NCBI RefSeq assembly: GCF_042682525.1 | Contig: NZ_JBHUHP010000007.1 | Location: 46,335-110,334 of the forward strand | Length of the DNA stretch: 64,000 nucleotides | Source: Blastococcus_B deserti | GTDB taxonomy: Bacteria; Actinomycetota; Actinomycetes; Mycobacteriales; Geodermatophilaceae | Reading direction: 5' to 3' | In this document: positions 1 through 8,597 of the stretch, in pieces | How positions within the stretch are numbered: the first letter of the stretch is position 1 | How the letters are laid out: each line of letters starts with the position of its first letter | The notes under the pieces: generated by a model | The model's input: the letters and a program-made list of their open reading frames with translations, nothing else | Database searches by the model: none | What the model was told of the DNA's origin: nothing | Made by a program: the position numbers and the translations under genes

Positions 1-1006
1 CCACCCGGGCGGCGGCGGCCGCCGCCCGCAGCAGGAGCCCGGGATCGGCGGAGGGCTTGGCGCCCTGTGCCAGGACCACCTCGTCGCCCTGACGCACGAC
101 GCCCTCCGCCAGCGGCTCCCGGCGCACCCGGCGGTAGCGGCCGCGGGGACGGCGGACGAGGGCGGCCTCGACGCGGCGCCACGTCTCGTCGACCACGAAC
201 GCCAGCCGCCGCCCCGCGAGGCTCACCTCGCGCAGCAGCGCGTCCTCGTCGGCCAGGCCCAGGGCCACCGCCACCGGGCGCTGCTCCTGGCGCACGAGGA
301 CGTCGCTGGGCCGGCCGGTGCGCCGGCGCAGTTCGTCCCGCACGTCGAGCAGGAGGGAGTAGGCGGCTTCCAGTTCGGCGCCCGGCTCGTCGCCGAGCTG
401 GGCGGCGGCGACCGCGCGCAGGACCTGCCCTTCCCGGAGTCCGCCATAGGCCTCCTTGAGGTCCGGCTCGAGGAGGAAGGCGAGCTCACCCACGTGCCGC
501 GCCCGCTGGCGGCGGAGGTCGCGCAGCTGTGGCAGGAGCTTGGACGCCGCCTGCCGCCAGCTGGCCAGGGTGGCGGTGCGCAGCCGCGCGGCGAGGTCGG
601 CGTCGCCGGCCACGAGCCGGGCGTCGAGCAGGCCGAGACCGGCCTTGACGTCCGTCGACGCCACGGTGACCGCCTCGCCGATCGACCGCACCGAGTGGTC
701 CAGGCGGACGCCGGCGTCCCAGATGGGGTACCAGAGCGCGTCGGCGACGGCCGCGATCTCCGGCCGGCCCTCGTGGAGGAGCACGAGGTCGAGGTCCCCG
801 TGGGGCGGCGGCTCCCGGCGCCCCAGGCTGCCGACGGCCACCAGGGCGACGCCGTCCGTGCCGGTCCGCGGAAGGGGGCCGCCCCGGCGCGGGCGGGGCG
901 GCGGCGTGCCGGCCACCGCGTCGGCGAGCAGCCCGCCCAGCCAGGCGTCGAGGGTCCGCACGCGCTGGTCGCGGCTCAGGCCCGGCAGCGCCTCGAGGTC
1001 GAGCAA
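1..1006 (-). CDS. glnD: [Protein-PII] uridylyl/adenylyltransferase GlnD, N-terminal part
   Basis: GlnD modifies the PII protein and removes the modification in response to nitrogen status; in actinobacteria it adenylylates GlnK/GlnB. The 335 visible residues hold the nucleotidyltransferase domain: GSLGRRE at residues 59-65 followed by GDLDLVLLHE at 70-79, which carries the metal-binding Asp pair. The window edge removes the rest (normally HD and ACT domains). I chose the TTG at 1006 because GGAGGGG lies 7-8 nt upstream and the conserved fold begins soon after; no better ATG/GTG is near. It is the third gene of an amtB-glnB-glnD operon, about 100 bp after glnB. The partner order supports the name strongly. 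Confidence 0.9.
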   Translation of the reverse strand, partial: MLDLEALPGLSRDQRVRTLDAWLGGLLADAVAGTPPPRPRRGGPLPRTGTDGVALVAVGSLGRREPPPHGDLDLVLLHEGRPEIAAVADALWYPIWDAGVRLDHSVRSIGEAVTVASTDVKAGLGLLDARLVAGDADLAARLRTATLASWRQAASKLLPQLRDLRRQRARHVGELAFLLEPDLKEAYGGLREGQVLRAVAAAQLGDEPGAELEAAYSLLLDVRDELRRRTGRPSDVLVRQEQRPVAVALGLADEDALLREVSLAGRRLAFVVDETWRRVEAALVRRPRGRYRRVRREPLAEGVVRQGDEVVLAQGAKPSADPGLLLRAAAAAARV

Positions 1007-1102
1007 GGATCCCCCTCCGGAAACGGCGTCAGCCGGGGTGACGGGTGGTCCGCCACCCCGGCCGACGCGGTGGTCAGCGCAGGAACTCAGCGCGCGCCGG
1101 CA

Positions 1103-1441
1103 CTAGAGCGCATCGTCGCCGCGCTCACCGGTGCGGACGCGGACGATCTCGTCGATCGTGGTGACCCACACCTTGCCGTCCCCGATCTGCCCGGTGGACG
1201 CGGCCTCGACGACGGCGTCCACCACGCGGGCGGCGTCGAGCTCGCTGACGACGACCTCGATGCGGACCTTGGGCACGAAGTCGACCTGGTACTCGGCCCC
1301 GCGGTAGACCTCGGTGTGGCCCCGCTGCCGGCCGAAGCCCTGGACCTCGCTGACGGTGAGCCCGGCGATGCCGATCAGCTCGAGGGCGTTCTTGACGTCG
1401 TCGAGCTTGAACGGCTTGACGATGGCGGTGACGAGCTTCAT
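1103..1441 (-). CDS. glnB: Nitrogen regulatory protein PII (GlnB/GlnK)
   Basis: Small trimeric PII signal protein that reads 2-oxoglutarate/ATP/ADP and controls the ammonium channel and nitrogen enzymes. The 112 residues match the family length. The T-loop Tyr51 sits in VYRGAEYQVDF, the site modified by GlnD, and the C-terminal signature TGQIGDGKVWV is intact. The start codon overlaps the amtB stop (ATGA), so the two are translationally coupled. Position directly after amtB suggests a GlnK-type role in gating AmtB, although the annotation name glnB or glnK is interchangeable here. Confidence 0.96.
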   Translation of the reverse strand: MKLVTAIVKPFKLDDVKNALELIGIAGLTVSEVQGFGRQRGHTEVYRGAEYQVDFVPKVRIEVVVSELDAARVVDAVVEAASTGQIGDGKVWVTTIDEIVRVRTGERGDDAL

Positions 1442-2802
1442 GCCAGGGTCCTCTCGGTGTTCCGGGCCTTGTCACTGGGGAAAGGGCCCTCGGTCGATGC
1501 GGCACGCGCCTGACCGGCCAGTGGTGCGGTGGAGCCGCTGCTGCTGAGCGAGGCGAAGTCGTAGCCCGACTCCGCGTGCACGACGTTGTCGATGCCGGTG
1601 ACCTCCTCATCCTCGGTGATCCGGAAGCCGATCGTCTTCTGGATGAGCGTGCCGATGACGAGGGTCACGACGAAGGAGAAGAGCAGGACGGCCAGCGCCC
1701 CGACGACCTGACGCCACAGCTGGTCGACGCCACCACCGTAGAAGAGTCCGTCCACACCCGCCGGGGCATGCGCCGTGGCGAGGAAGCCGATGAGGATCGT
1801 GCCGACCAGACCGCCGACGAGGTGGACACCGACGACGTCGAGGGAGTCGTCGTACCCGAACCGGTACTTCAGGCCCACGGCCAGCGCGCACAGCGCACCG
1901 GCGACCGCACCGACGACGATCGCGCCGATCGGCGACACCGAGGAACAGGCCGGGGTGATGGCGACCAGACCGGCGACAACTCCGGAGGCGGCACCCAGCG
2001 ACGTGGAGTGGCCGTCACGCACCTTCTCCACGAGCAGCCACGCCAGCGTCGCCGCCGCTGTGGCCACCAGGGTGTTCACCCACGCCACCGCGGCGGTGTT
2101 GTTCGCCGCCAGGGCGGAGCCGGCGTTGAAGCCGAACCAGCCGAACCAGAGCAGCCCGGCGCCGATCATGACCAGCGGCAGGTTGTGCGGGCGCATCGCC
2201 TCCCGGCCGAAGCCGCGGCGCTTGCCGAGGACCAGGGCCAGGGCGAGCCCGGCGGCACCGGCGTTGATGTGCACGGCGGTCCCACCGGCGAAGTCGATGG
2301 CCGCCAGGTCGTTGGCGATCCAGCCACCCACGTGGCCGGCGTCGGTGTCGAAGTCGAAGACCCAGTGCGCGACGGGGAAGTAGACGATCGTGGCCCAGAC
2401 ACCGGCGAAGACCATCCACGAGCCGAACTTGGCGCGGTCGGCGATGGCTCCGGAGATCAGGGCGACGGTGATGATGGCGAAGACGGCCTGGAAGCCGACG
2501 AAGGCCATCGCCGGCAGCCCACCCTCCTCGCTGGTGGCGTCGGCCATCAGGCCCTGGAGACCGAGGAACTCACCCGGGTTCCCCAGCAGGCCGAGGCCGA
2601 CGTCGTTCCCGAAGGCGACCGAGTAGCCGTAGACGACCCACAGGACGCTGATCAGGGCCAGCGCGCCGAAGCTCATCATCATCATGTTCAGCACGCTCTT
2701 CGCGCGGACCATGCCGCCGTAGAAGAGCGCGAGGCCTGGGGTCATCAGCAGCACGAGCGCCGCGCTGGTGAGGATCCAGGCGGTGTCGCCGGTGTTGACC
2801 AC
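1438..2802 (-). CDS. amtB: Ammonium transporter AmtB
   Basis: Integral membrane ammonium channel of the Amt/Rh family, about 454 residues with eleven predicted helices. The N-terminal family block PGLALFYGGMVRAKS is present, as are the Phe-gate region (VGFQAVFA) and the twin pore histidines (in AVHINAG and VGVHLVGG). I use the GTG at 2802 (VNTGDTAW) because AGGAGG ends 5 nt upstream; the longer in-frame ATG at 2883 would add 27 residues that do not look like Amt. First gene of amtB-glnB-glnD and overlapping glnB by 4 bp. A GlnR-like site lies about 120 bp upstream, consistent with induction under nitrogen limitation. Confidence 0.95.
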   Translation of the reverse strand: MVNTGDTAWILTSAALVLLMTPGLALFYGGMVRAKSVLNMMMMSFGALALISVLWVVYGYSVAFGNDVGLGLLGNPGEFLGLQGLMADATSEEGGLPAMAFVGFQAVFAIITVALISGAIADRAKFGSWMVFAGVWATIVYFPVAHWVFDFDTDAGHVGGWIANDLAAIDFAGGTAVHINAGAAGLALALVLGKRRGFGREAMRPHNLPLVMIGAGLLWFGWFGFNAGSALAANNTAAVAWVNTLVATAAATLAWLLVEKVRDGHSTSLGAASGVVAGLVAITPACSSVSPIGAIVVGAVAGALCALAVGLKYRFGYDDSLDVVGVHLVGGLVGTILIGFLATAHAPAGVDGLFYGGGVDQLWRQVVGALAVLLFSFVVTLVIGTLIQKTIGFRITEDEEVTGIDNVVHAESGYDFASLSSSGSTAPLAGQARAASTEGPFPSDKARNTERTLA

Positions 2803-2920
2803 GGCAACCTCCTGAGTGGTTCGTCGGCCCTGCGGCCGTTCGGTGGACTCCGACGCTCGGGTGAGCGGCGACGTGGCGTTCACCGTGCCGTCGGCGTGTT
2901 TCTGCCGCGGTCGTCGTCGC

Positions 2921-2936
2921 GTTTCGGATCGGTGAA
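2921..2936 (-). promoter_or_regulatory. Candidate GlnR-binding site upstream of amtB
   Basis: Reading the minus strand, TTCAC-CGATCC-GAAAC fits the actinobacterial GlnR half-site pair gTnAC-n6-GaAAC except for its first base. A further GAAAC lies downstream at 2902-2898, about one base off the expected 22-bp spacing, with an ACGAC between. It lies about 120 bp upstream of the amtB start. The match is by eye; binding is inferred. Confidence 0.45.
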
Positions 2937-3032
2937 CAACGCGCCGGGTGTCCGGTCCCCGTGTTCCACCCGTGTTGCGCGGGGACCGGCTGATGGCGGC
3001 TGTTCCGCCCGGCGGGCGCCCGGGGCGCTTGT

Positions 3033-3047
3033 TGCGAACAGTTCGCA
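3033..3047. promoter_or_regulatory. 15-bp palindrome resembling a Nur (nickel-responsive Fur) box
   Basis: TGCGAACAGTTCGCA is a perfect 7-1-7 inverted repeat. Read as TGCGA-N5-TCGCA it fits the Streptomyces Nur consensus tGCaa-N5-ttGCA at the conserved positions. It abuts a good -10 hexamer (TAATGT, 3049-3054) and precedes a nickel/cobalt permease, the kind of gene Nur represses in nickel excess. The regulator itself is not in the window, so its identity is inferred. Confidence 0.5.
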
Positions 3048-3062
3048 GTAATGTCTGCGCCC

Positions 3063-4184
3063 GTGAGCCGAGGGATGACCGTGGACCAGACGTTCCTGCC
3101 GCACCGCGCCGCCTCGACCGGCCGGCTCTCCCCGCGGGACCGGCGCTCGATCGGCGGCATGGCCGGCTTCGTCCTGCTCCTGCACGTCGTCGGGTGGGGC
3201 GTGCTGGTGTTCGCCGTCGCCCCCCGCGACTACCAGCTGGGCAGCACCGGCGTGCTCGGCGTCGGCGTGGGTCTGACCGCGTACATGCTCGGCGTCCGGC
3301 ACGCCTTCGACGCCGACCACATCGCCTCGATCGACAACACCACGCGCAAGCTCGTCGGCGAGGGCAGGCCGTCGGTGAGCACCGGCTTCTGGTTCTCCCT
3401 CGGGCACTCCTCGGTCGTCTTCGTCGCCAGCCTGCTGCTGGTGCTGGGGGTCCGCTCGGTCGCCGGTGTGGTGCAGGACGAGAACTCCGACGTCGGCCAG
3501 ACGCTCGGCCTGATCGGCACCCTGGTCGCCGGGACCTTCCTGGTGCTCATCGGTCTGATGAACCTGGTGGCCGCGGTGGGCATCACGCGGGTCTTCCGGC
3601 GGTTGCGCACCGGGGAGTTCGACGAGGCCGAGCTCGAGCGGCACCTGCACAACCGCGGCTTCCTGGCGCGGCTCCTCGGCCGCGTGACCCGGCGGGTCAG
3701 CAAGCCGTGGCACCTCTACCCGGTGGGCCTGCTCATGGGGCTCGGCTTCGACACCGCCACCCAGGTGGCGCTGCTCGTGCTCGCCGCCGGCTCCGCCGCG
3801 TTCGTCCTGCCCTGGTACGCGATCCTGGTCCTGCCGGTCCTCTTCGCGGCCGGGATGAGCCTGTTCGACACCGCGGACGGCGTGCTCATGTCGCGCGCCT
3901 ACGGCTGGGCGTTCCTCAAGCCCATCCGCAAGGTCTTCTACAACCTGACCGTGACGCTGCTGTCGGTCACCGTCGCCCTGGTCATCGGCGTCCTGGTCCT
4001 GGCCGGCCTGATCGTCGAGCGGCTGGGCATCGAGACCGGGCCCCTCGTCTGGGCGGCCTCGCTGGACCTCGAGCACGTCGGGTTCGCCGTCGTCGGGCTG
4101 TTCGTGGTCACCTGGGCGGTGGCCCTGGCCGTGTGGCGGTTCGGCCGCATCGAGGAGCGCTGGACCGCCCCGGCCGAGAGCTAG
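3063..4184 (+). CDS. High-affinity nickel/cobalt permease (NiCoT, HoxN/NixA family)
   Basis: Membrane transporter for Ni2+ or Co2+, probably feeding urease, hydrogenase or cobalamin metalation. The NiCoT signatures are visible: RHAFDADHIASIDN in helix II (the HX4DH motif), LGFDTATQ, and GMSLFDTADG. Length (about 373 residues) and eight hydrophobic segments fit the family. An ATG at 3051 is in frame, but a TAATGT -10 hexamer overlaps it and places the likely transcript start at about 3061-3063. The GTG at 3063 is therefore the preferred, possibly leaderless, start; ATG 3075 is another option. Metal specificity cannot be told from sequence. The Nur-like palindrome just upstream favours nickel. 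Confidence 0.88.
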   Translation: MSRGMTVDQTFLPHRAASTGRLSPRDRRSIGGMAGFVLLLHVVGWGVLVFAVAPRDYQLGSTGVLGVGVGLTAYMLGVRHAFDADHIASIDNTTRKLVGEGRPSVSTGFWFSLGHSSVVFVASLLLVLGVRSVAGVVQDENSDVGQTLGLIGTLVAGTFLVLIGLMNLVAAVGITRVFRRLRTGEFDEAELERHLHNRGFLARLLGRVTRRVSKPWHLYPVGLLMGLGFDTATQVALLVLAAGSAAFVLPWYAILVLPVLFAAGMSLFDTADGVLMSRAYGWAFLKPIRKVFYNLTVTLLSVTVALVIGVLVLAGLIVERLGIETGPLVWAASLDLEHVGFAVVGLFVVTWAVALAVWRFGRIEERWTAPAES

Positions 4185-4289
4185 AACGGCGTCCGGCAAC
4201 GTACGCCCTGAGCGGCCACCCAGGGCGAGCAGTGCGACGGTTCCGGAGGCCCTGGACGCTCCTCATCGAGTAGGTGCACGGTAGGGAGC

Positions 4290-4736
4290 ATGCAGTCGGT
4301 GGAGGCCTCGGCCATGGTGCCGCTGAGCCCGGAGAAGACGTGGGACTTCTTCTGGGAGGACCCGCAGCGGACCGCCACGTACCTGGCCAGCTCCGTGACC
4401 CTCGAGGACTTCGAGATCCGCGCCGACGGGACGCCCCGTTACCGGATGGTGCAGAGGATCGGCCCTCTTCCGCGCATCAGCTGGGTCTCGGACTACGAGG
4501 TGTTCGACCGCCCCAGGCAACACGTGAACAAGACACTCGAGTCCCCGCTGGGCGGCAGGTTCTACGGCACCTTCGAGCCCACGGCGGGAGGCACGAAGGT
4601 CACGTGGCGCTGGGACGTCGAGCCGCAGAACCTCTTGGTGCGCTCGCTGCTCCCGGTGCTGCGACCGGTTCTCGCCTGGTCGTTGCGGCGCGACCTGAAC
4701 GCCTGGACCAAGGCTGCGGCCGACCGGCTGGCCTAG
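4290..4736 (+). CDS. SRPBCC (START-like) ligand-binding protein
   Basis: A 148-residue single-domain protein of the polyketide cyclase/START-like fold. The N-terminal strand and helix (VEASAMVPLSPEKTWDFFWE), alternating central strands and the long C-terminal helix (LAWSLRRDLNAWTKAAADRL) are typical. These proteins bind hydrophobic ligands in a helix-grip cavity; no ligand or reaction can be assigned here. It follows the nickel permease by about 105 bp on the same strand and is convergent with ftsY. Nothing in the neighbourhood hints at a pathway. Confidence 0.75.
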   Translation: MQSVEASAMVPLSPEKTWDFFWEDPQRTATYLASSVTLEDFEIRADGTPRYRMVQRIGPLPRISWVSDYEVFDRPRQHVNKTLESPLGGRFYGTFEPTAGGTKVTWRWDVEPQNLLVRSLLPVLRPVLAWSLRRDLNAWTKAAADRLA

Positions 4737-4761
4737 CGCCTTGCCCGTGTCGTGGGGGGTG

Positions 4762-5967
4762 CTAGTCCGCTCCCCCGACGAGCGCCTCGGCGAAGGCCCG
4801 CGGCTCGAAGGGCGCCAGGTCGTCGGGACCCTCCCCCAGGCCGACCAGCTTCACCGGGATGCCCAGTTCCCGCTGGACGGAGACGACGATGCCGCCCTTG
4901 GCCGTGCCGTCGAGCTTGGTGAGCACGATGCCGGTGACGGTCACGGCCTCGGTGAACACCCGCGCCTGGACGACGCCGTTCTGACCGGTGGTGGCGTCGA
5001 GGACGAGCAGCACCTCGGTGACCGGCGACTGCTTCTCGACGACCCGCTTGATCTTGCCCAGCTCGTCCATCAGGCCCGACTTGGTGTGCAGCCGGCCGGC
5101 GGTGTCGATCAGCACGGCGTCCACCTCGCCCTCGACGCCGGTACGGACCGCCTCGAACGCCACGGAGGCCGGGTCGCCGCCCTCGCGGCCCCGCACGGTG
5201 AGGACACCCACCCGCTCGCCCCACGTCTCGAGCTGGTCGGCCGCGGCGGCACGGAAGGTGTCGGCCGCGCCGAGCACGACGCTCTTCCCGTCGCCGACGA
5301 GCACGCGGGCGATCTTCCCCACCGTCGTGGTCTTGCCCGCGCCGTTGACGCCCACGACCAGGACGACGCCCGGCCGGCCCTCGTGCCGCTGCACGCCGAG
5401 GCTGCGGTCGAGGTCGGGGCCGAGGACCGCGGTGAGCTCGCGGACGAGCAGGTCGCGGAGCTCCGTCCCCGACGCGGTCGCGAGCACCATCGACTGGGTG
5501 CGCAGCCGCTCCACGATCTGCGTGGTGGCGGCGAGGCCGACGTCGGCGGCCAGGAGCGTCTCCTCGACCTCCTCCCAGTCGTCCTCGGTCAGCTTCTCGC
5601 GAGCGAGCACGGTGAGCAGGCCGCGGCCCAGCGACGACTGCGAGCGGGCCAGCCGGGAGCGCAGCCGCACCAGCCGCCCGGCCGACGGCGGCGGGGTCTC
5701 GAAGACCAGGCCCGGCTCCGGCTCGGCCGGCGGCAGCTCGACCGGTGGCGCCTCCGCAGCCTCCGGCGGCAGGCCGAGCCCCGACGCGGTGGCACCGCTC
5801 GGCCGCCGCTCCTCGACCGGCGGCTGCGGGCGGGGCCGGGTGAGGGTCGTCCCGGTGATCGCGTCGTCGTCGAGACGGGTGGTCCGCCGTCCGCGGCCGA
5901 CGAGAAGACCGACGCCGGCGATCAGGGCGACGACGAGTATCGCGATCGCGATCAGGACGAATTCCAT
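4762..5967 (-). CDS. ftsY: Signal recognition particle receptor FtsY
   Basis: SRP-receptor GTPase that docks ribosome-SRP complexes to the membrane for co-translational insertion. The 401 residues comprise an N-terminal membrane helix (residues 2-23), an acidic Pro/Glu-rich linker (about 45-95), the N domain, and the G domain. G1 GVNGAGKTTT is at 206-215, DTAGR at 289-293 and TKLDG at 350-354. The ATG at 5967 begins exactly at the membrane helix; the longer reading frame upstream is not FtsY-like. The membrane anchor is typical of actinobacterial FtsY. Divergent from the PhoD-like gene. Confidence 0.96.
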   Translation of the reverse strand: MEFVLIAIAILVVALIAGVGLLVGRGRRTTRLDDDAITGTTLTRPRPQPPVEERRPSGATASGLGLPPEAAEAPPVELPPAEPEPGLVFETPPPSAGRLVRLRSRLARSQSSLGRGLLTVLAREKLTEDDWEEVEETLLAADVGLAATTQIVERLRTQSMVLATASGTELRDLLVRELTAVLGPDLDRSLGVQRHEGRPGVVLVVGVNGAGKTTTVGKIARVLVGDGKSVVLGAADTFRAAAADQLETWGERVGVLTVRGREGGDPASVAFEAVRTGVEGEVDAVLIDTAGRLHTKSGLMDELGKIKRVVEKQSPVTEVLLVLDATTGQNGVVQARVFTEAVTVTGIVLTKLDGTAKGGIVVSVQRELGIPVKLVGLGEGPDDLAPFEPRAFAEALVGGAD

Positions 5968-6034
5968 ACCGCGAGTCTCCCAGCCCGCGGCGGCGATGCA
6001 GGAAGGACACAGGTTCGTGGTCCACCCTGGACCG

Positions 6035-7708
6035 ATGCCGCATCCGACGAGCGACGATCCGGTCCTCCTGCTGGGCCCCCTGCTCCGGCACGTGGACCCC
6101 GTCTCGGCCACCGTGTGGGTGGAGACCGACCGACCCTGCGAGGTGGATGTGCTGGGCCGGCGCGCCCGCACGTTCTGCGTCGGAGGGCACCACTACGCGC
6201 TCGTCGTCGTGGAGGACCTCGAGCCCGGCAGCGCCACGCCGTACGAGGTCCACCTGGACGGCGTCCGCGTGTGGCCGCCGGAGCCCTCGGAGTTCCCCCC
6301 GAGCCGGATCCGGACGCCGGGCCGTCCGGGTCCGTTCCGGCTGGCCTTCGGCTCCTGCCGCTACGCCAGCCCGCGCACGGTCGAGAAATCCGAAGGCATC
6401 CCGCCGGACGCGCTGGACCTCTATGCGGCCCAGGTGTCCGCCGTGCCCGAGGACCAGTGGCCCGACGCCCTGGTGTTCCTCGGCGACCAGGTCTACGCCG
6501 ACGAGCTCACGGAGCACACGAGATCCGCGCTGCGCCGCCGGCGCGACGGTCGGCCGAGGAAGCAGGCCCCGGTCGGCGAGGTCGCCGACTTCGAGGAGTA
6601 CACCCGGCTCTACGACGAGTCCTGGCGGGACCCGCAGGTGCGCTGGTTGCTGTCGACCATCCCGTCGTCGATGATCTTCGACGACCACGAGATGATCGAC
6701 GACTGGAACACGTCGGCGGCCTGGCGCGAGAGGCTGACCCGGAAGCCGTGGTGGGAAGGACGGATCACCGGCGGCCTGGTCAGTTACTGGGTCTACCAGC
6801 ACCTGGGCAACCTCAGCCCGCAGGAGCTGGCCGGGAACAAGACCTGGCAGGCGATCCAGGGCATGAGCACCGACGACCCCACCCGGGACGCCGAGCCGAT
6901 GCTGCGCGAGATGGCCGAGCTGGCCGACGCCGAGCCCGCGACCATCCGGTGGAGCTACGTGCGGCACTGGGGCGACGCCCGGCTGATCATGGTCGACAGC
7001 CGGGCCGGCCGCGTCCTGGAGGAGCAGCACCGCCGGATGCTCGACGAGGACGAGTTCGCCTGGGTCGAGGCCGCGATGCGCCGCGCGGTGGACGAGGGCG
7101 TGGAGCACCTGATCCTCGGCACGTCCCTGCCGTGGCTGCTGCCGCACGCGATCCACAACCTCGAACGGTGGAACGAGACGCTCAACGCGCGCCACCACGG
7201 CCGCTGGCGGGGGCGGATCGCCGAGGCGGTGCGCCAGGCGTCCGACCTGGAGCACTGGTCGGCGTTCGGGCACTCGTTCGAGCGCCTGGGCAGAGCCCTC
7301 ACCCGGGTCGCGGGAGGCGAGTACGGCCGGACGCCGTCGACCGCGCTGGTGCTCTCCGGCGACGTCCACCACGCCTACGCCGCCGAGCTCGTACAGCCGG
7401 CGGGCCTGACCGCGCGCGTGCACCAGCTCACCGTCTCCCCCCTGCACAACCAGGCACCGCACCCCATCCGCGTCGGCTTCAAGATCGGGTGGAGCCGCGC
7501 GGCGCGACGGCTGACCGCGCGGCTGGCACGGTGGGTGCAGGCCGAGCCGACCCAGCTGGGATGGGAGAAGCAGGCCGGCCCGTACTTCGGCAACCAGATC
7601 GGTGAGCTCGTGCTGGAGGGGCGGTCGGCGCGGTTCGTGCTGTCGGTCACCGAGCTCGGGCAGCCGGGCCTGCGTCAGGTGCTCGACACGTCGCTGGCCG
7701 GCGCCTGA
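6035..7708 (+). CDS. PhoD-like alkaline phosphatase / phosphodiesterase family protein
   Basis: A metallophosphoesterase of the PhoD-like (phytase-type) family, about 557 residues. Metal-binding blocks are visible: FGSCRYA, LVFLGDQVYADE, MIFDDHEMIDDWN and the late LSGDVHHAYAAEL. The N-terminal 100 residues form a beta-rich domain as in PhoD proteins. No Tat or Sec signal peptide can be seen, so a cytoplasmic location is likely, unlike classical secreted PhoD. The ATG at 6035 is taken; an in-frame GTG at 6017 with GGAAGG upstream is a possible alternative. The next gene, 12 bp downstream, is another phosphoesterase, suggesting an operon of two hydrolases. Confidence 0.85.
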   Translation: MPHPTSDDPVLLLGPLLRHVDPVSATVWVETDRPCEVDVLGRRARTFCVGGHHYALVVVEDLEPGSATPYEVHLDGVRVWPPEPSEFPPSRIRTPGRPGPFRLAFGSCRYASPRTVEKSEGIPPDALDLYAAQVSAVPEDQWPDALVFLGDQVYADELTEHTRSALRRRRDGRPRKQAPVGEVADFEEYTRLYDESWRDPQVRWLLSTIPSSMIFDDHEMIDDWNTSAAWRERLTRKPWWEGRITGGLVSYWVYQHLGNLSPQELAGNKTWQAIQGMSTDDPTRDAEPMLREMAELADAEPATIRWSYVRHWGDARLIMVDSRAGRVLEEQHRRMLDEDEFAWVEAAMRRAVDEGVEHLILGTSLPWLLPHAIHNLERWNETLNARHHGRWRGRIAEAVRQASDLEHWSAFGHSFERLGRALTRVAGGEYGRTPSTALVLSGDVHHAYAAELVQPAGLTARVHQLTVSPLHNQAPHPIRVGFKIGWSRAARRLTARLARWVQAEPTQLGWEKQAGPYFGNQIGELVLEGRSARFVLSVTELGQPGLRQVLDTSLAGA

Positions 7709-7720
7709 GAAGGTGCACCC

Positions 7721-8539
7721 ATGACAGGTGGTGTCCCCGGTGTGCGGCCGGCCCCGGGTCCCGGCCAGCCACCGATCCCGGTCCGGCTGGTCACGTTCAA
7801 CACCCATCACGGTGTCGGTGAGGACGAGCGGCACGACCTGCCGCGGCTGGCGAAGCTGCTGCACGCCGTGGACGCCGACGTCATCTGCCTGCAGGAGGTC
7901 GACCGTCACTTCGGGGAGCGCAGCGAGGACGTCGACCAGGCCCTGCTGCTCTCCCGCGCCCTGGACATGCAGCTGGCCTGGGGCCCGGCCATCGACGAGC
8001 CGAGGCCGGACCGCGCGGCCCGGCGTCAGTACGGCAACGCGCTGCTCTCCCGGCTGCCGATCCTGATCAGCGACGTGCACCGGCTGCCCGGCGGTGGCGA
8101 GCCGCGCGTCGCGCTGCGGACGATGCTGGAGCTGGACGGCGGGACGCTGTGGGTCACCGCGACGCACCTGACGACCCGGTCCGCGCGGGAACGGGCCGCG
8201 CAGGTCGCCGCGCTGGCCTCCCTGCACGGCGAGGACATGGCGTCCGGGGTCCTCGTCGGTGACTTCAACGCGCGCCCCGACGCCCCGGAGCTCGACCCCC
8301 TGCGGGAACGGTTCACCGATGCCTGGGAGCTGGCCCGGGACCGGGACGACCAGGCGGGCTGGCGGTTCTGGCAGCGCGAGGAGGGGCTCACGCACCCGGC
8401 GCACTGCCCGCACCGGCGGATCGACCAGGTGTGGGTGTCGGCCGGGGTGGGTGTCGCGTCCGCCCGGGTGCTCGACGCCGAGGGCGCGTCGGACCACCTG
8501 CCGGTCCTGGTCGACCTGCTGATCCCCTCGGGGGTCTGA
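7721..8539 (+). CDS. Endonuclease/exonuclease/phosphatase (EEP) family hydrolase
   Basis: A 272-residue protein of the EEP superfamily, which includes nucleases, sphingomyelinases and inositol phosphatases. Signature blocks occur in order: VTFNTHHGVG near the N-terminus, DVICLQEVDRHF (catalytic Glu), YGNALLSRLPI, TATHLTTRSARER, VGDFNARPD and the terminal GASDHLPV (catalytic Asp-His). There is no signal peptide or membrane segment. It starts 12 bp after the PhoD-like phosphatase and is probably co-transcribed. Substrate unknown. Confidence 0.85.
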   Translation: MTGGVPGVRPAPGPGQPPIPVRLVTFNTHHGVGEDERHDLPRLAKLLHAVDADVICLQEVDRHFGERSEDVDQALLLSRALDMQLAWGPAIDEPRPDRAARRQYGNALLSRLPILISDVHRLPGGGEPRVALRTMLELDGGTLWVTATHLTTRSARERAAQVAALASLHGEDMASGVLVGDFNARPDAPELDPLRERFTDAWELARDRDDQAGWRFWQREEGLTHPAHCPHRRIDQVWVSAGVGVASARVLDAEGASDHLPVLVDLLIPSGV

Positions 8540-8597
8540 CGGAGGCCGGCCCGCTCACCGCGCGCGGGGCGCGGCGAGCCTCCGGACGCGGCCGCCG

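Noticed and set aside
4733..8497. A 1254-codon minus-strand frame over the PhoD-like and EEP genes
   Set aside because: Overlaps two well-defined + strand enzymes and has no family sequence.
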